DNA of 64,000 nt from Pseudovibrio brasiliensis. Its GTDB lineage: Bacteria; Pseudomonadota; Alphaproteobacteria; Rhizobiales; Stappiaceae. A program made the position numbers and the translations under genes. Below are positions 17,194-26,977 of the stretch, in pieces (within the stretch, counting starts at the first letter, position 1; each line of letters starts with the position of its first letter). The notes under the pieces are model-generated. The model was given only the letters and a program-made list of their open reading frames with translations. It made no database searches and had not been told where the DNA came from. The stretch is taken from NCBI RefSeq assembly GCF_018282095.1, contig NZ_CP074126.1, forward strand, positions 1,684,501 through 1,748,500, written 5' to 3'.

Positions 17194-17961
17194 ATGCAAC
17201 TTAACAATGAAATTGCAGCCGTAGTAACTGGCGGCTCATCAGGTCTTGGCGCGGCAACCGCACGGAAATTGGCCAGCCACGGCGTGAAAGTAACTCTTTT
17301 TGACGTGAACGAGGAAGCTGGTAATGCGCTTGCGCAAGAAATCGGTGCTCAGTTTGTAAAAGTTGACGTCACCAGCGATGACAGCGTGAAAGCAGGTCTG
17401 GATGCAGCTGAAGCAGCGCACGGCCCAACGCGCATCCTTGTCAACTGCGCAGGTATCGCACCAGTTGCCAAAACCACGTCTCGTGGCGAACCACACCCAA
17501 TGGATATGTTCCAGACGGTGATTAATGTAAACCTTGTTGGCACGTTCCGCTGTACATCGTTTGCTGCAACACGCATGGCAAACCTTGACCCACTTACAGA
17601 AGACGGTGAGCGCGGTGTGGTCATCTCCACCGCATCTGTCGCAGCATTTGACGGTCAGATCGGTCAGGCAGCTTATGCAGCTTCCAAAGGTGGTATTGCA
17701 GCTCTGACACTGCCTGTTGCACGTGATCTGTCCAAATCCGGCATCCGTGTAATGACCATTGCACCGGGTATCTTTGAAACCCCAATGCTGCGTGGTCTTT
17801 CTCAGGAAGTGCAGGATTCTCTCGGTCAGCAGGTTCCATTCCCATCCCGTCTGGGTCGTGGTGATGAGTACGCACAGCTGGTTGAAGCGATCTGCACCAA
17901 CCCAATGCTGAACGGCGAAACCATCCGTCTGGATGGCGCGATCCGCATGGCTCCGCGTTAA
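17194..17961 (+). CDS. Short-chain dehydrogenase, 3-hydroxyacyl-CoA dehydrogenase type II-like
   Basis: A 255-aa NAD(H) oxidoreductase. The cofactor motif TGGSSGLG (12-19), the acidic residue after strand 2 (FDVNEE, favouring NAD), NCAGIAP, a catalytic Ser in ISTASVAAFDG and YAASKGG (Tyr-x3-Lys) are all present. The overall sequence resembles the HSD17B10-type 3-hydroxyacyl-CoA dehydrogenases that oxidise 2-methyl-3-hydroxybutyryl-CoA and short straight-chain substrates in fatty-acid and isoleucine breakdown. GGGATGGGA precedes the ATG. It is a single-gene unit closed by a strong terminator. Confidence 0.88.
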   Translation: MQLNNEIAAVVTGGSSGLGAATARKLASHGVKVTLFDVNEEAGNALAQEIGAQFVKVDVTSDDSVKAGLDAAEAAHGPTRILVNCAGIAPVAKTTSRGEPHPMDMFQTVINVNLVGTFRCTSFAATRMANLDPLTEDGERGVVISTASVAAFDGQIGQAAYAASKGGIAALTLPVARDLSKSGIRVMTIAPGIFETPMLRGLSQEVQDSLGQQVPFPSRLGRGDEYAQLVEAICTNPMLNGETIRLDGAIRMAPR

Positions 17962-17969
17962 GTTTTTAT

Positions 17970-18005
17970 GGCCTGAGAGCGTTCAGCTCTCAGGCCCGTT
18001 TTTTG
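17970..18005 (+). terminator. Intrinsic terminator after the SDR gene
   Basis: GGCCTGAGAGC and GCTCTCAGGCC form a perfect 11-bp stem with loop GTTCA, followed by CGTTTTTT. Confidence 0.93.
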
Positions 18006-18141
18006 TCCTTGAAGACAAAACTTACCTATAAGGTCTAATCCAAAGGTCGACTAAATGCTTAGGCACGCGCTCGTGCAGTGATATCTTAGTCCTGCTAAGT
18101 TCGTCAGATTGTAATTACAGATCTGATTCCTCGAGACCTTC

Positions 18142-19482
18142 ATGGCGACCTATACCAGCTCTACCCCGCAGCAGTTTTTTGGCAAGCTTCCTGAGCAGAC
18201 GGATGTTCTGATCATTGGCGGCGGCGTTATCGGCACCTGTACAGCCTACTGGCTGGCGCAAAAGGGTGTGAACGTGACGCTCTGCGAAAAAGGCCGCGTT
18301 GCAGGCGAGCAATCCAGCCGTAACTGGGGCTGGGTGCGCCAACAGGGCAGGGACGCTGCTGAGCTTCCAATTTCCATGGAAAGCAACAGGCTCTGGCAGC
18401 AACTGATGAAGGAAACCGGTGAGGATCTCGGCTTCCGCCAGCACGGTGTCTACTATCTGGCTGAGAAAGAAGAAGACCTCAAAGGCTACGAGAGTTTTCT
18501 GGAACTCGCCAAACAGCACCAGCTCGATACACGGTTGCTGAGCAAAGACGAAATCTACGCTGAAATCCCGGGTAAACCAGGCAAATGGGTTGGTGGTATG
18601 GTCACCCCAAGCGATGGCCGTGCTGAGCCTTGGGTCGCCGTACCTGCTATCGGGCGAGCTGCTGAGCGCAATGGTGCTGTTATCGTTGAAGACTGCGCAG
18701 TCAGAACACTGGAGTTTGAAGGCGGCAAGCTGACCGGCGCTGTGACGGAGAAGGGAACGATCAAAGCGGACCGCGTGTTGATTGCAGCAGGTGCATGGTC
18801 ATCACTCTTTGCACAAAACCTCGGCGTTTCCATGCCGCAGCTGTGCGTGCGGGCAACTGTTGCAGCAACCAAAGCTGCGCCCGATCTCTTCAATGGCGAT
18901 GCCGCAGATGGCACATTTGCGTTCCGCAAGAGAGTAGATGGCGGCTATACCCTTGCAGTGAGTGACATCCATGATCACTACATCGGTAAGGATTCCTTCC
19001 GCCACCTCTTCAAATGGCTTCCGGCAATCAAAGCATCTTTCAAAGGTATTACCTTTGGCATGAACGCGCCGAAGAATTATCCGGATGCCTGGAGCCACAA
19101 GCGCCACTGGACAGGAGATGAAGTCACTCCGTTTGAGACTTGCCGCGTCCTGAACCCCGATCCAAGCCCGCGAGCTCTAAAGCGGATTCAGGAGCGTTTG
19201 GTCGATCGCTTCCCGCAGCTCAAAGATCTCCAGCTAGAAGAAAGTTGGGCCGGAATGATCGATGCTATGCCAGACTTCGTCCCAATCATGGATGAAGTGC
19301 CCACGCAACAAGGCGTCTTTATTGCGACCGGCTTCTCTGGCCATGGCTTCGGCATCGGACCCGCAGCAGGCCGCGTCATGGCGGATATGTTGATGGGTAA
19401 ACCTGCAGGATATGACCTGACCCGCTTCCGCTACTCCCGTTTCTCCGATGGCTCCAAGATTGAGCTCGGACCGTTTATCTAA
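18142..19482 (+). CDS. FAD-dependent oxidoreductase, DAO family (copy 1)
   Basis: A 446-aa flavoenzyme of the D-amino-acid oxidase/glycine oxidase/DadA group. The dinucleotide fold reads IIGGGVIG (24-31) with Glu49 (CEKGRVAGEQSS) for the ribose of FAD. SSRNWGWVRQQGRD (58-71) is a subgroup mark. The C-terminal FAD-closing motif is TGFSGHGFGIGPAAG. No signal peptide is present, so it is cytoplasmic. The substrate is an amine or amino acid that cannot be named from sequence. It is the first of two tandem paralogues 18 bases apart, probably one transcript. Confidence 0.88.
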   Translation: MATYTSSTPQQFFGKLPEQTDVLIIGGGVIGTCTAYWLAQKGVNVTLCEKGRVAGEQSSRNWGWVRQQGRDAAELPISMESNRLWQQLMKETGEDLGFRQHGVYYLAEKEEDLKGYESFLELAKQHQLDTRLLSKDEIYAEIPGKPGKWVGGMVTPSDGRAEPWVAVPAIGRAAERNGAVIVEDCAVRTLEFEGGKLTGAVTEKGTIKADRVLIAAGAWSSLFAQNLGVSMPQLCVRATVAATKAAPDLFNGDAADGTFAFRKRVDGGYTLAVSDIHDHYIGKDSFRHLFKWLPAIKASFKGITFGMNAPKNYPDAWSHKRHWTGDEVTPFETCRVLNPDPSPRALKRIQERLVDRFPQLKDLQLEESWAGMIDAMPDFVPIMDEVPTQQGVFIATGFSGHGFGIGPAAGRVMADMLMGKPAGYDLTRFRYSRFSDGSKIELGPFI

Positions 19483-19500
19483 GTTTCTTGAGTTAGTGAT

Positions 19501-20802
19501 GTGATTTATTCAGAAAAGACACCGCAGCAGTTCCATGATGAGCAGCCGCAGGAAACCGACGTGCTTATCATTGGTGGAGGCATCATTGGTGTGTGCACCG
19601 CTTACTATCTCGCAAAGAAAGGCGTCAGCGTTACCCTCTGCGAAAAGGGTCGCGTAGCGGGTGAGCAGTCCAGCCGCAACTGGGGCTGGATCCGCCAGCA
19701 AGGTCGGGATGAGCCAGAAGTTCCTCTTTCTATCGAAGCCCGCCGCCTTTGGGCGGAGCTGAGCAAAGAGACTGGCGAAGATCTTGGCTACAGCGCAACG
19801 GGCGTCTACTACCTTGCTGAAAAGCATGAGGACCTGGAGAACTTCGAGAAGTTCGTCGAGCTGGGCAGGAAGTACGATCTCGACACCTGCATGATTTCAA
19901 GAGCACAGGTCCACGAAGACATCAAAGGCAAAGAAGGTCGCTGGATTGGCGGAATGCACACCGCCAGCGATGGCCGCGCTGAACCCGGACAAGCGACCCT
20001 TGGCATCGCCAAAGCCGCGCAGCGCCTCGGAGCTGTCATCTGCGAAAACACAGCGGTTCGCACACTGTTAAAGTCCAGTGGTAAAGTTGTTGGTGCTGTT
20101 ACAGAGCAAGGCGAGATCAAAGCAGGACAGGTGATGTTGGCCGGTGGGGCGTGGTCCTCTCTGTTTGCAGCCAACGCAGGCATTAAGCTGCCACAGCTCT
20201 CCGTAGAGCTGACCGTTGCTGCAACAGAAGTGGTGCCTGATGTTTTTCCGGCCAACGCTTCTGATAACACCTTCGCCATGCGCCGCCGTCAGGATGGTGG
20301 TTATACGCTGGCACTCAAGAACAATCAGACCCACCACATCGGCTTGGATTCTTTCCGCTTTCTGAAACAGTGGCTGCCCAACATGGCAGAGAACCTGAAG
20401 GGCACCAGCATCAAGCCATGGTCACCGAAGAACTATCCGGACCACTGGATGCAAAAGCGCCGCTGGACCGGAGCAGACACGACCCCATTTGAAGCCATGC
20501 GTGTCCTGAACTCAATGCCGGATCAAAAGGAACTCGCGGCGCTGACACAGGTCCTCGCAGACCGTTTCCCGCAGCTCAAAGGAACCAAACTCCAATCAGC
20601 TTGGGGCGGCCTCATTGATGCAATGCCGGACTTCCTGCCCGTCATCGATCAGGCACCTGCTCAGGAGAACCTGCACATTGTAACGGGCTTTTCTGGTCAC
20701 GGATTTGGAATCGGTCCTTCCATCGGGCGACTTATGGCGGATGTGCTCACAGGAAAACCGGCGGGGCACGACCTCTCCAGTTTTGCCTTTAACCGCTTCT
20801 GA
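19501..20802 (+). CDS. FAD-dependent oxidoreductase, DAO family (copy 2)
   Basis: A 433-aa paralogue of the preceding gene, starting at GTG. Long blocks are identical or nearly so (CEKGRVAGEQSSRNWGW, RQQGRD, FSGHGFGIGP), so it arose by tandem duplication. The FAD-binding IIGGGIIG is at residues 23-30. It lacks the C-terminal tail of about 15 residues found in copy 1. Differences are spread through the middle, where the substrate pocket lies, so the two enzymes may act on different amines or as two subunits. A short GTACC/GGTAC hairpin with a T-rich tail at 20872-20895 may end the transcript. Confidence 0.88.
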   Translation: MIYSEKTPQQFHDEQPQETDVLIIGGGIIGVCTAYYLAKKGVSVTLCEKGRVAGEQSSRNWGWIRQQGRDEPEVPLSIEARRLWAELSKETGEDLGYSATGVYYLAEKHEDLENFEKFVELGRKYDLDTCMISRAQVHEDIKGKEGRWIGGMHTASDGRAEPGQATLGIAKAAQRLGAVICENTAVRTLLKSSGKVVGAVTEQGEIKAGQVMLAGGAWSSLFAANAGIKLPQLSVELTVAATEVVPDVFPANASDNTFAMRRRQDGGYTLALKNNQTHHIGLDSFRFLKQWLPNMAENLKGTSIKPWSPKNYPDHWMQKRRWTGADTTPFEAMRVLNSMPDQKELAALTQVLADRFPQLKGTKLQSAWGGLIDAMPDFLPVIDQAPAQENLHIVTGFSGHGFGIGPSIGRLMADVLTGKPAGHDLSSFAFNRF

Positions 20803-20871
20803 AACTAGGAAGACTTGAGGCACCGGCAGACGACACCCGAGAAATGCTCAAGCGAACAGAAGGGGAGAGGC

Positions 20872-20897
20872 GTACCGGCGGGTACTCTTTTTCTCTT
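20872..20897 (+). terminator. Weak terminator after the DAO pair
   Basis: GTACC-GGCG-GGTAC is followed by TCTTTTTCTCTTT. The stem is only 5 bp, so the call is tentative. Confidence 0.4.
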
Positions 20898-20992
20898 TAG
20901 TGGTGTAAGCTGAAGAAAAGTTGCCAAATTAGTCCGATAAAACTAACTATACCGCAACGCGTAGATAACATTTCGCCAGATTGGGGTTTTCA

Positions 20993-22840
20993 ATGCCAAA
21001 CTATCGTTCACGCACATCCACACACGGCCGCAACATGGCAGGCGCCAGAGGTCTGTGGCGTGCAACCGGTGTTAAGGAAGGTGACTTCGGCAAGCCGATT
21101 ATTGCTGTCGTAAACTCCTTCACGCAGTTCGTGCCTGGCCACGTGCATTTGAAAGACCTCGGTCAGCTTGTCGCTCGTGAAATCGAACAGGCCGGCGGCA
21201 TCGCAAAAGAGTTCAACACCATTGCAGTCGATGATGGCATCGCAATGGGCCACGACGGTATGCTCTACTCGCTGCCATCTCGTGAACTGATTGCGGACTC
21301 CGTTGAGTACATGGTCAATGCACACTGTGCTGACGCCATGGTCTGTATCTCCAACTGTGACAAGATCACTCCGGGCATGCTGATGGCATCTCTGCGCCTC
21401 AACATTCCAACCGTGTTTGTGTCCGGTGGACCGATGGAAGCGGGCAAAGTAACGCTCGCAAACGGTGAAAAACGCAAAGTTGACCTTGTCGACGCAATGA
21501 TCGCCGCAGCCGATGACAGTGTTTCTGACAGCGATGTTCAGAGTATTGAGCGCAGCGCATGCCCGACTTGTGGCTCCTGTTCTGGCATGTTCACCGCGAA
21601 CTCCATGAACTGTCTGACCGAAGCTCTGGGCTTGTCCCTTCCGGGCAACGGGTCCACGCTTGCAACACACGCAGACCGGAAACGCTTGTTCATTGAAGCA
21701 GGTCATCTGATCGTGGACCTGGCCAAGCGCTACTACGAACAGAATGACGAAAACGCTCTGCCGCGCAACATTGCAAACTTCAAAGCCTTTGAAAACGCAA
21801 TGACAATGGACATCGCCATGGGCGGCTCCACCAACACCGTCCTCCACCTGCTCGCAGCTGCTCAGGAAGGTGAAATAGACTTCACCATGGACGACATCGA
21901 TCGCCTGTCCCGTCAGGTACCAGTCCTCTGTAAAGTCGCTCCTTCCGTTGAAAACGTTCATATGGAAGACGTCCACCGTGCCGGCGGTATCCTCGGCATT
22001 CTGGGTGAGCTCGACCGCGCAGGCCTGATTGATACCTCCGTGAAGTCCGTCCACGCAAAAGATATGGCAGAAGCTTTGGAGCGCTGGGACATCAAGCGTA
22101 CCGACAGCGCTAGCGTTCGCGAGTTTTTCTCCGCAGCGCCGGGCGGCGTTCCAACGCAGGTCGCGTTCTCTCAAAGCTCTCGCTATGAAGAAGGCGTTGA
22201 TGATGATCGCGAAAACGGCGTCATCCGCTCCAAAGAGCACGCTTATTCTCAGGACGGCGGTCTGGCTGTTCTCTTCGGCAATCTTGCTGAAGACGGCTGT
22301 ATCGTTAAAACCGCAGGCGTTGATGAGAGCATCCTCAAGTTCTCCGGTCCGGCCCGCATCTTTGAATCTCAAGATACAGCCGTAAGCGCGATCCTGACTG
22401 GCAAGGTGAAAGAGGGTGACATCGTTCTCATCCGCTACGAAGGCCCTCGCGGTGGTCCGGGCATGCAGGAAATGCTGTACCCAACCAGCTACCTCAAGTC
22501 CAAAGGCCTCGGCAAAGCCTGCGCGCTGGTGACAGATGGTCGCTTCTCTGGTGGGTCCTCTGGCCTATCGATCGGCCACGTATCTCCGGAAGCAGCAGAA
22601 GGCGGCAACATCGGTCTGCTGGAAGAAGGCGATATGATCGATATCGACATTCCAAACCGCAAGATCGAAATGCGTGTTTCTGATGAAGAACTTGCATCTC
22701 GCCGTACAGCAATGGAAGCCAAAGGCAAAGACGCCTGGAAGCCAGCCGAAAAGCGTACCCGCAAGGTCTCTACGGCACTGAAAGCCTACGCTGCTATGAC
22801 AACCAGCGCAGCAAAAGGCGCAGTCCGCAATGTCGACTAG
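20993..22840 (+). CDS. ilvD: Dihydroxy-acid dehydratase
   Basis: Third common step of valine, isoleucine and pantothenate synthesis: dehydrates 2,3-dihydroxy-3-methylbutanoate or 2,3-dihydroxy-3-methylpentanoate to the 2-oxo acid using an Fe-S cluster. The 615-aa length matches the enterobacterial enzyme. The cluster ligands lie in NCDKITPGM and [19 protein letters not shown]. The start is the ATG at 20993 ([19 protein letters not shown]) after GGGG; an upstream TTG at 20981 overlaps that ribosome binding site and is rejected. It is a single-gene unit with its own terminator and no other ilv gene nearby. Confidence 0.97.
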   Translation: MPNYRSRTSTHGRNMAGARGLWRATGVKEGDFGKPIIAVVNSFTQFVPGHVHLKDLGQLVAREIEQAGGIAKEFNTIAVDDGIAMGHDGMLYSLPSRELIADSVEYMVNAHCADAMVCISNCDKITPGMLMASLRLNIPTVFVSGGPMEAGKVTLANGEKRKVDLVDAMIAAADDSVSDSDVQSIERSACPTCGSCSGMFTANSMNCLTEALGLSLPGNGSTLATHADRKRLFIEAGHLIVDLAKRYYEQNDENALPRNIANFKAFENAMTMDIAMGGSTNTVLHLLAAAQEGEIDFTMDDIDRLSRQVPVLCKVAPSVENVHMEDVHRAGGILGILGELDRAGLIDTSVKSVHAKDMAEALERWDIKRTDSASVREFFSAAPGGVPTQVAFSQSSRYEEGVDDDRENGVIRSKEHAYSQDGGLAVLFGNLAEDGCIVKTAGVDESILKFSGPARIFESQDTAVSAILTGKVKEGDIVLIRYEGPRGGPGMQEMLYPTSYLKSKGLGKACALVTDGRFSGGSSGLSIGHVSPEAAEGGNIGLLEEGDMIDIDIPNRKIEMRVSDEELASRRTAMEAKGKDAWKPAEKRTRKVSTALKAYAAMTTSAAKGAVRNVD

Positions 22841-22863
22841 GCGTAAAGCGAACCTGAACAATC

Positions 22864-22900
22864 AAAGCCCCGTGGAGTTCTGCTCCACGGGGCTTTTTCT
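22864..22900 (+). terminator. Bidirectional terminator between ilvD and the peroxiredoxin gene
   Basis: AAAGCCCCGTGGAG and CTCCACGGGGCTTT form a perfect 14-bp stem with loop TTCTG and a T-run on the plus strand. It lies between two convergent genes and can serve both. Confidence 0.93.
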
Positions 22901-22921
22901 TTAAACTCAAAATTCGAGTGC

Positions 22922-23572
22922 TTAGTTCGGAGCGTTCACATACCGCAGATACGGCAGAACGGTTTTGACTGCGCCAAACTTGCTCTGAGCGTCCTCTGTA
23001 GTGACGGCTGGTGGTACGATGACATCCTCACCAACGGTCCAGTCAGCAGGTGTTGCAACGCCCTTGGCGGACATCTGAAGTCCATCCAAAGCGCGGAGGA
23101 TTTCTGCGAAGTTTCGGCCCACCGTCATAGGATAAGTCATCATCAGCTTGACCTGCTTGTCTGGCCCGATGATGAAAACAGAGCGTACGGTTGCTGAATC
23201 TGCTGGTGTACGGCCATCGGGGAGAACATATTCCGCAGGCAGCATGTCGAAGGCCTTTGCCATCTCAAGCCCCGCATCCGCAACGATCGCAAAATCAGGT
23301 TTGCTGCCACCAACGGCCTCAATGTCGACTTTCCACTTCTTGTGGTCTTCAACACCGTCAACGGAAACACCAAGAACCTTGGTATTTCGTTTGGCCCATT
23401 CGTCACCCAACTGGGCAACTGCGCCAAACTCAGTGGTACAAACCGGGGTGAAATCCTTGGGATGAGAGAAAATGATCGCCCAGCTGTCACCGACCCAATC
23501 GTGCAGATTGATCTCTCCATGATCAGTAGGAACGGTCAAATTAGGGATCGTATCGTTTATGCGCAAAACCAT
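22922..23572 (-). CDS. Peroxiredoxin, 1-Cys (Prx6) type
   Basis: Reduces hydrogen peroxide and organic peroxides in the cytoplasm. The 216-aa protein has the peroxidatic motif FTPVCTTE with Cys45, a conserved Arg in SVFIIGPD-type context (ATVRSVF), and the long C-terminal arm (VGEDVIVPPAVTTEDA) that defines Prx6. No second resolving Cys is present, so it is a 1-Cys enzyme needing an external thiol. It is monocistronic and convergent with ilvD. Confidence 0.95.
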   Translation of the reverse strand: MVLRINDTIPNLTVPTDHGEINLHDWVGDSWAIIFSHPKDFTPVCTTEFGAVAQLGDEWAKRNTKVLGVSVDGVEDHKKWKVDIEAVGGSKPDFAIVADAGLEMAKAFDMLPAEYVLPDGRTPADSATVRSVFIIGPDKQVKLMMTYPMTVGRNFAEILRALDGLQMSAKGVATPADWTVGEDVIVPPAVTTEDAQSKFGAVKTVLPYLRYVNAPN

Positions 23573-23827
23573 GACTTGTCCTCTTCTGATATGGCATCAG
23601 GACTGAGATAAGACTGCAATATGCCTTTTTTCAGCCCACCATTATCTTCCTTCAGATTAGTTTTCCACGAAACAATAGAGGCAAACTACAAGGACAGGCC
23701 ATCATTGAGTTTTGGCAGAAGACCAACTGATTTGACAGCTTGCGGATGAAAATCTAAGGCAGTCTATGGCTTGCAAAGGCATTGGATCGGCTAAACCAAT
23801 GAAATCGCCGCTTAACAGGAGATGAGA

Positions 23828-24289
23828 ATGATCACGCCAGTGGTGAAAATGATCAAAGTAAACTGCAGCCCGGAAAAGGCATTTGAGGTTTTCACTGGTG
23901 ACTTTAGCAAATGGTGGCCGACACAAACCCATTCAGTCACAGCAATGAGCGGCGGAGAATTGCCAGATGTTTTCTGCGAGCAAAAAGAAGGCGGTAAGCT
24001 CTATGAAGTTGCCCGAGATGGTACACGTCATGACTGGGGCACCATCAAGCTCTTTCAACCACCTAAAGCGCTTTCAATCCTATGGCACATCAACAATCCT
24101 GAGAGTATGGCGACCTGTGTTGACGTAACTTTTGAAAAGGATGGTGAGGGGACGAAAGTGATCTTGAGCCACCATGACTGGGAGAAGCTCGGCGAAATCG
24201 GCTCGACAATGCGTGAAAGCTACGACAACGGCTGGGTGAGTGTGTTCGAACATCACTTCAAAGATGCGTGCAACGCAAGCGCTGAATAA
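23828..24289 (+). CDS. SRPBCC/AHSA1-family small-molecule-binding protein
   Basis: A 153-aa helix-grip-fold protein. The start is set at ATG 23828 because AGGAG at 23816-23821 would abut the earlier ATG at 23822. It has VNCSPEKAFEVFTGDFSKWWP, then aromatic strands (FQPPKALSILWHI), and a C-terminal helix (TMRESYDNGWVSVFEHH). The family is often annotated as activator of Hsp90 ATPase-like but mostly binds hydrophobic ligands; the ligand is unknown. It is monocistronic. Confidence 0.8.
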   Translation: MITPVVKMIKVNCSPEKAFEVFTGDFSKWWPTQTHSVTAMSGGELPDVFCEQKEGGKLYEVARDGTRHDWGTIKLFQPPKALSILWHINNPESMATCVDVTFEKDGEGTKVILSHHDWEKLGEIGSTMRESYDNGWVSVFEHHFKDACNASAE

Positions 24290-24295
24290 CACGGA

Positions 24296-24324
24296 AAACC
24301 TCGCTGTCCGCTCCAGCGAGGTTC
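24296..24324. terminator. Bidirectional terminator
   Basis: AACCTCGCTG and CAGCGAGGTT form a 10-bp stem with a 7-base loop between the SRPBCC gene and the convergent permease gene. Pyrimidine-rich tails occur on both sides. Confidence 0.85.
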
Positions 24325-24335
24325 TCTTCTAGTGA

Positions 24336-25136
24336 CTATCCCCGCCAGCTCAACAAAGCTTTTTCGGCTTTTCCGATCAACCAGCTCACGCAGAGTCCCA
24401 GAACGGAAAGCATAGCTACGCCGACGATCAGCTGGTCGGTTGCAAACAAAGAGCCTGCCATCAGTACATAGGCACCAATGCCGTACTCGGCACCGATCAT
24501 CTCTGCGGCCACCAACAGGATGATAGCAATACTGGCAGAAATACGCGCGCCCGAAAGGATAGCTGGCAAAGCTCCCGGCAAGATGATCTTCCTGACAATA
24601 GAAAGCCAGCTCATCCCGAAGGACTGCCCCATACGGATCAACCCACGATCGACGTTATCAACGCCGCCATAAGTGGCGATAACTGTTGGAAAGAAGGTGC
24701 CAAACAGGATCGTTGCGACTTTTGAGCCCTCGCCAATGCCGAACCAGATGATGAAGAGCGGCAGCAAGGCGATCTTTGGAATAGGAAAGAAAGCTGATGT
24801 AAGTGGCAGCAAGCTGGCTCGTGCCAGTGAAAACAACCCAATCAGCAAGCCAACCAGAATACCGAGCGCTGTTCCAATGCTCCACCCAAAGACCAGACGA
24901 TAAAGGCTGGTGCTCACATGTTTCCAAAGCAATCCGGAATTATAGAGATCCAGAAACGCCTGAAAGGCTTCAGAAGGTGCTGGTAACACCAGATTGCTGA
25001 TCAAACCAGTGCGGGAGCCAAACTCCCAGAACAGCACCAAAGTGAGAAACACGAAGGGTGCAACAAAGCGGATGGGACGAGGCTTGAAGCCACCACCGCG
25101 AAACGGAACTTTTCTGCGATTGATCTGATCAGACAT
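24336..25136 (-). CDS. ABC transporter permease, nitrate/sulfonate/taurine type
   Basis: Inner-membrane subunit (about 266 aa) of an SsuC/TauC-like importer with about six helices. The EAA loop reads GQSFGMSWLSIVRKIILPGA. ATG 25136 overlaps the ATPase stop by 8 bases; a TTG two codons earlier is less likely. It is the last gene of a binding protein-ATPase-permease operon. The substrate is undetermined: no desulfonation or nitrate-reduction genes are near. Confidence 0.9.
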   Translation of the reverse strand: MSDQINRRKVPFRGGGFKPRPIRFVAPFVFLTLVLFWEFGSRTGLISNLVLPAPSEAFQAFLDLYNSGLLWKHVSTSLYRLVFGWSIGTALGILVGLLIGLFSLARASLLPLTSAFFPIPKIALLPLFIIWFGIGEGSKVATILFGTFFPTVIATYGGVDNVDRGLIRMGQSFGMSWLSIVRKIILPGALPAILSGARISASIAIILLVAAEMIGAEYGIGAYVLMAGSLFATDQLIVGVAMLSVLGLCVSWLIGKAEKALLSWRG

Positions 25137-25896
25137 CAGCAAGCTCCCGATCCGCTGCCAGAGCTTCTTCGCGCATCATGCGCCAGAGTTGCTGCTGAAC
25201 ATCTTCCAGCTCTGCCGCCCGTTCGCGGCGTTGTTCCAATGGCATGTCAATCTGTACCACCTCACGTACCTTACCGGGGCGGCGAGAGAGCACGATCACC
25301 TTGTGTCCGAGGCGTACGGCTTCAGCCAAATTGTGGGTCACATAGCAGGCAGAGAACTTCTCCCGTGCCCACAAATCTACCAGATCATCCATCAGCAGTT
25401 CTCGTGTCTGACTATCCAGAGCTGACAGCGGCTCGTCCATCAGCAGAAAGGCCGGGCGTACGGCAAGGGCTCGTGCAATGGCCACACGCTGCTTCATCCC
25501 GCCAGAGAGCTGGCGAGGAAGGGCATCATGAAACTCAGAAAGGTTGGTGCGTGCAAGCACATCTGCGATGATAGCTTCACACTCTTTCTTCGGCAGCTTG
25601 TGGTCTTCAAGAACCAGAGAGATGTTCCCAGCAACGGAACGCCAGGGCAGCAATGCGAAGTCCTGGAATATGTAGGTGAGGGGATTGAGAGAGCCTTCAG
25701 GTATTTGCCCGGCAATGTAGGCAGCGCCTTGGCTCGGTTCTTCAAGCCCACCCATCAAACGCAGTAAGGTCGATTTACCACAGCCCGAAGGACCAATGAT
25801 CACGGCGATCTCACCGGACTCAAAAGTCAGATTGATGTCTTGGAGCACCTCTACACTACCGTAGGAGTGCCTAAGATTTTCGATGGAAATTTGCAT
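25129..25896 (-). CDS. ABC transporter ATPase, nitrate/sulfonate/taurine type
   Basis: A 255-aa ATP-hydrolysing subunit. Walker A is GPSGCGKST, the Q-loop [12 protein letters not shown] is typical of SsuB/TauB, the signature is LSGGMKQR, Walker [10 protein letters not shown], and the H-loop [11 protein letters not shown]. The ATG at 25896 ([13 protein letters not shown]) is chosen because a longer reading would add 30 residues with no family match and run into the binding-protein gene. All catalytic residues are present. Confidence 0.92.
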   Translation of the reverse strand: MQISIENLRHSYGSVEVLQDINLTFESGEIAVIIGPSGCGKSTLLRLMGGLEEPSQGAAYIAGQIPEGSLNPLTYIFQDFALLPWRSVAGNISLVLEDHKLPKKECEAIIADVLARTNLSEFHDALPRQLSGGMKQRVAIARALAVRPAFLLMDEPLSALDSQTRELLMDDLVDLWAREKFSACYVTHNLAEAVRLGHKVIVLSRRPGKVREVVQIDMPLEQRRERAAELEDVQQQLWRMMREEALAADRELADV

Positions 25897-25957
25897 GTAA
25901 TCCAACCGGATTATGGGGAAGGGGTATTGCCCGATAACGGCCAATACCCATGTTGGA

Positions 25958-26977
25958 TTAGAAGGTTTCGACGAACTTCGCGTCAACCAGCTTGTCGAGT
26001 GTTACGCCAGCTGGCACGAGCTTTTCGCTCTTGAACCAGTTGAGCTGATCTTCAACGCTCGCCATATTCAGGGCTGCGCCTTCATTAAGACGCATCGCAC
26101 CGTTGCGAATGGAAGGTGCAGCTTTCTCATAGGGACGATCTGCATAAACGTACTTGTGAATGAGCTTCACCATGTCTTCTGCAGCAGCATCACCTGCGGA
26201 TTTATCAACCAGAGCCGCATTGAAGTCAGCCGCGCCCTTAGAGTAAGCGCCAAGGAAGGTTTTAACCAACTCAGGATTGTTACTGGTGTTTTTCGTGGAG
26301 GTGAACACTGTGGTCACCTGATAGTTCGGCACATAGTCAGACACCTTACCGATCATTTCCACCTGAGGAGACTTTGCCAGACCTTTGGCAATGTGCGGGA
26401 CGATGGACCATGCATCGATCTGACCACTCTTAAGCGCACCAATCACGGCCCCAACCTTCTGTAGAGGGCGGATCTTGATGTCTTTACGGTCAAAACCTTC
26501 CTTGTCAGCAATCTTGTGCGCCATGTAGTGGAAGGAAGAACCGGCAGTGGTCACACCAAAACTTTTGCCCTTCAGGTCTGCAGGTGTTTTCAGGCCAGCA
26601 TCATAAGCAGCTTTGGAAGCTAGGATCATCTGGCCATCAATGCCATCTTCTTCCTGCAGCGCACCACCAATTACCTTCACAGCACCCTTGTCTGCAAGGC
26701 TAATCAGGCCACCGGAAATTGCAGTCAGGCCAAAATCAACGTCGCCAGATGCAATCGCAAGCGCCATTGGCTGTGCTGCCTGGAAGAACTTGAATTCTAC
26801 GTCCAGACCAGCGTCTTTGAAGTAACCTTTTTCAAACGCAACAAAATTTGCGGCATGAGAAGTAAAGCGCAGAGCGCCAACGGTGATCTTCTCTTCTGCT
26901 GATGCTGTGGTCGCAAACGTTCCGGTGAGAACTGCTGCGCCCATCAAAACGCCGCTTAAAATACCGCGTACTTTCAT
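25958..26977 (-). CDS. ABC transporter substrate-binding protein, NMT1/SsuA-like
   Basis: A 339-aa periplasmic receptor. It starts at ATG 26977 after AGAGGA. A Sec signal peptide covers about residues 1-27 (ILSGVLMGAAVLTGTFATTA, cleavage after ASA). The mature part begins EEKITVGALRFTSHAANFVAFE, with GYFKDAGLDVEFKFF and SGDVDFGLTAISG as in sulfonate, taurine, nitrate and thiamine-precursor receptors. It is first in its operon. The ligand cannot be assigned from sequence alone. Confidence 0.9.
   Translation of the reverse strand: MKVRGILSGVLMGAAVLTGTFATTASAEEKITVGALRFTSHAANFVAFEKGYFKDAGLDVEFKFFQAAQPMALAIASGDVDFGLTAISGGLISLADKGAVKVIGGALQEEDGIDGQMILASKAAYDAGLKTPADLKGKSFGVTTAGSSFHYMAHKIADKEGFDRKDIKIRPLQKVGAVIGALKSGQIDAWSIVPHIAKGLAKSPQVEMIGKVSDYVPNYQVTTVFTSTKNTSNNPELVKTFLGAYSKGAADFNAALVDKSAGDAAAEDMVKLIHKYVYADRPYEKAAPSIRNGAMRLNEGAALNMASVEDQLNWFKSEKLVPAGVTLDKLVDAKFVETF

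Noticed and set aside
18142-19482. Naming the DAO-family genes as dadA or puuB
   Set aside because: The FAD-binding motifs are shared by many amine and amino-acid oxidoreductases and no substrate-specific residues or partner genes decide between them.
21008-22372. 454-codon frame on the strand opposite ilvD
   Set aside because: It is a shadow of the strongly biased ilvD codons; its composition (Cys, His, Val rich) is not protein-like and ilvD is certain.
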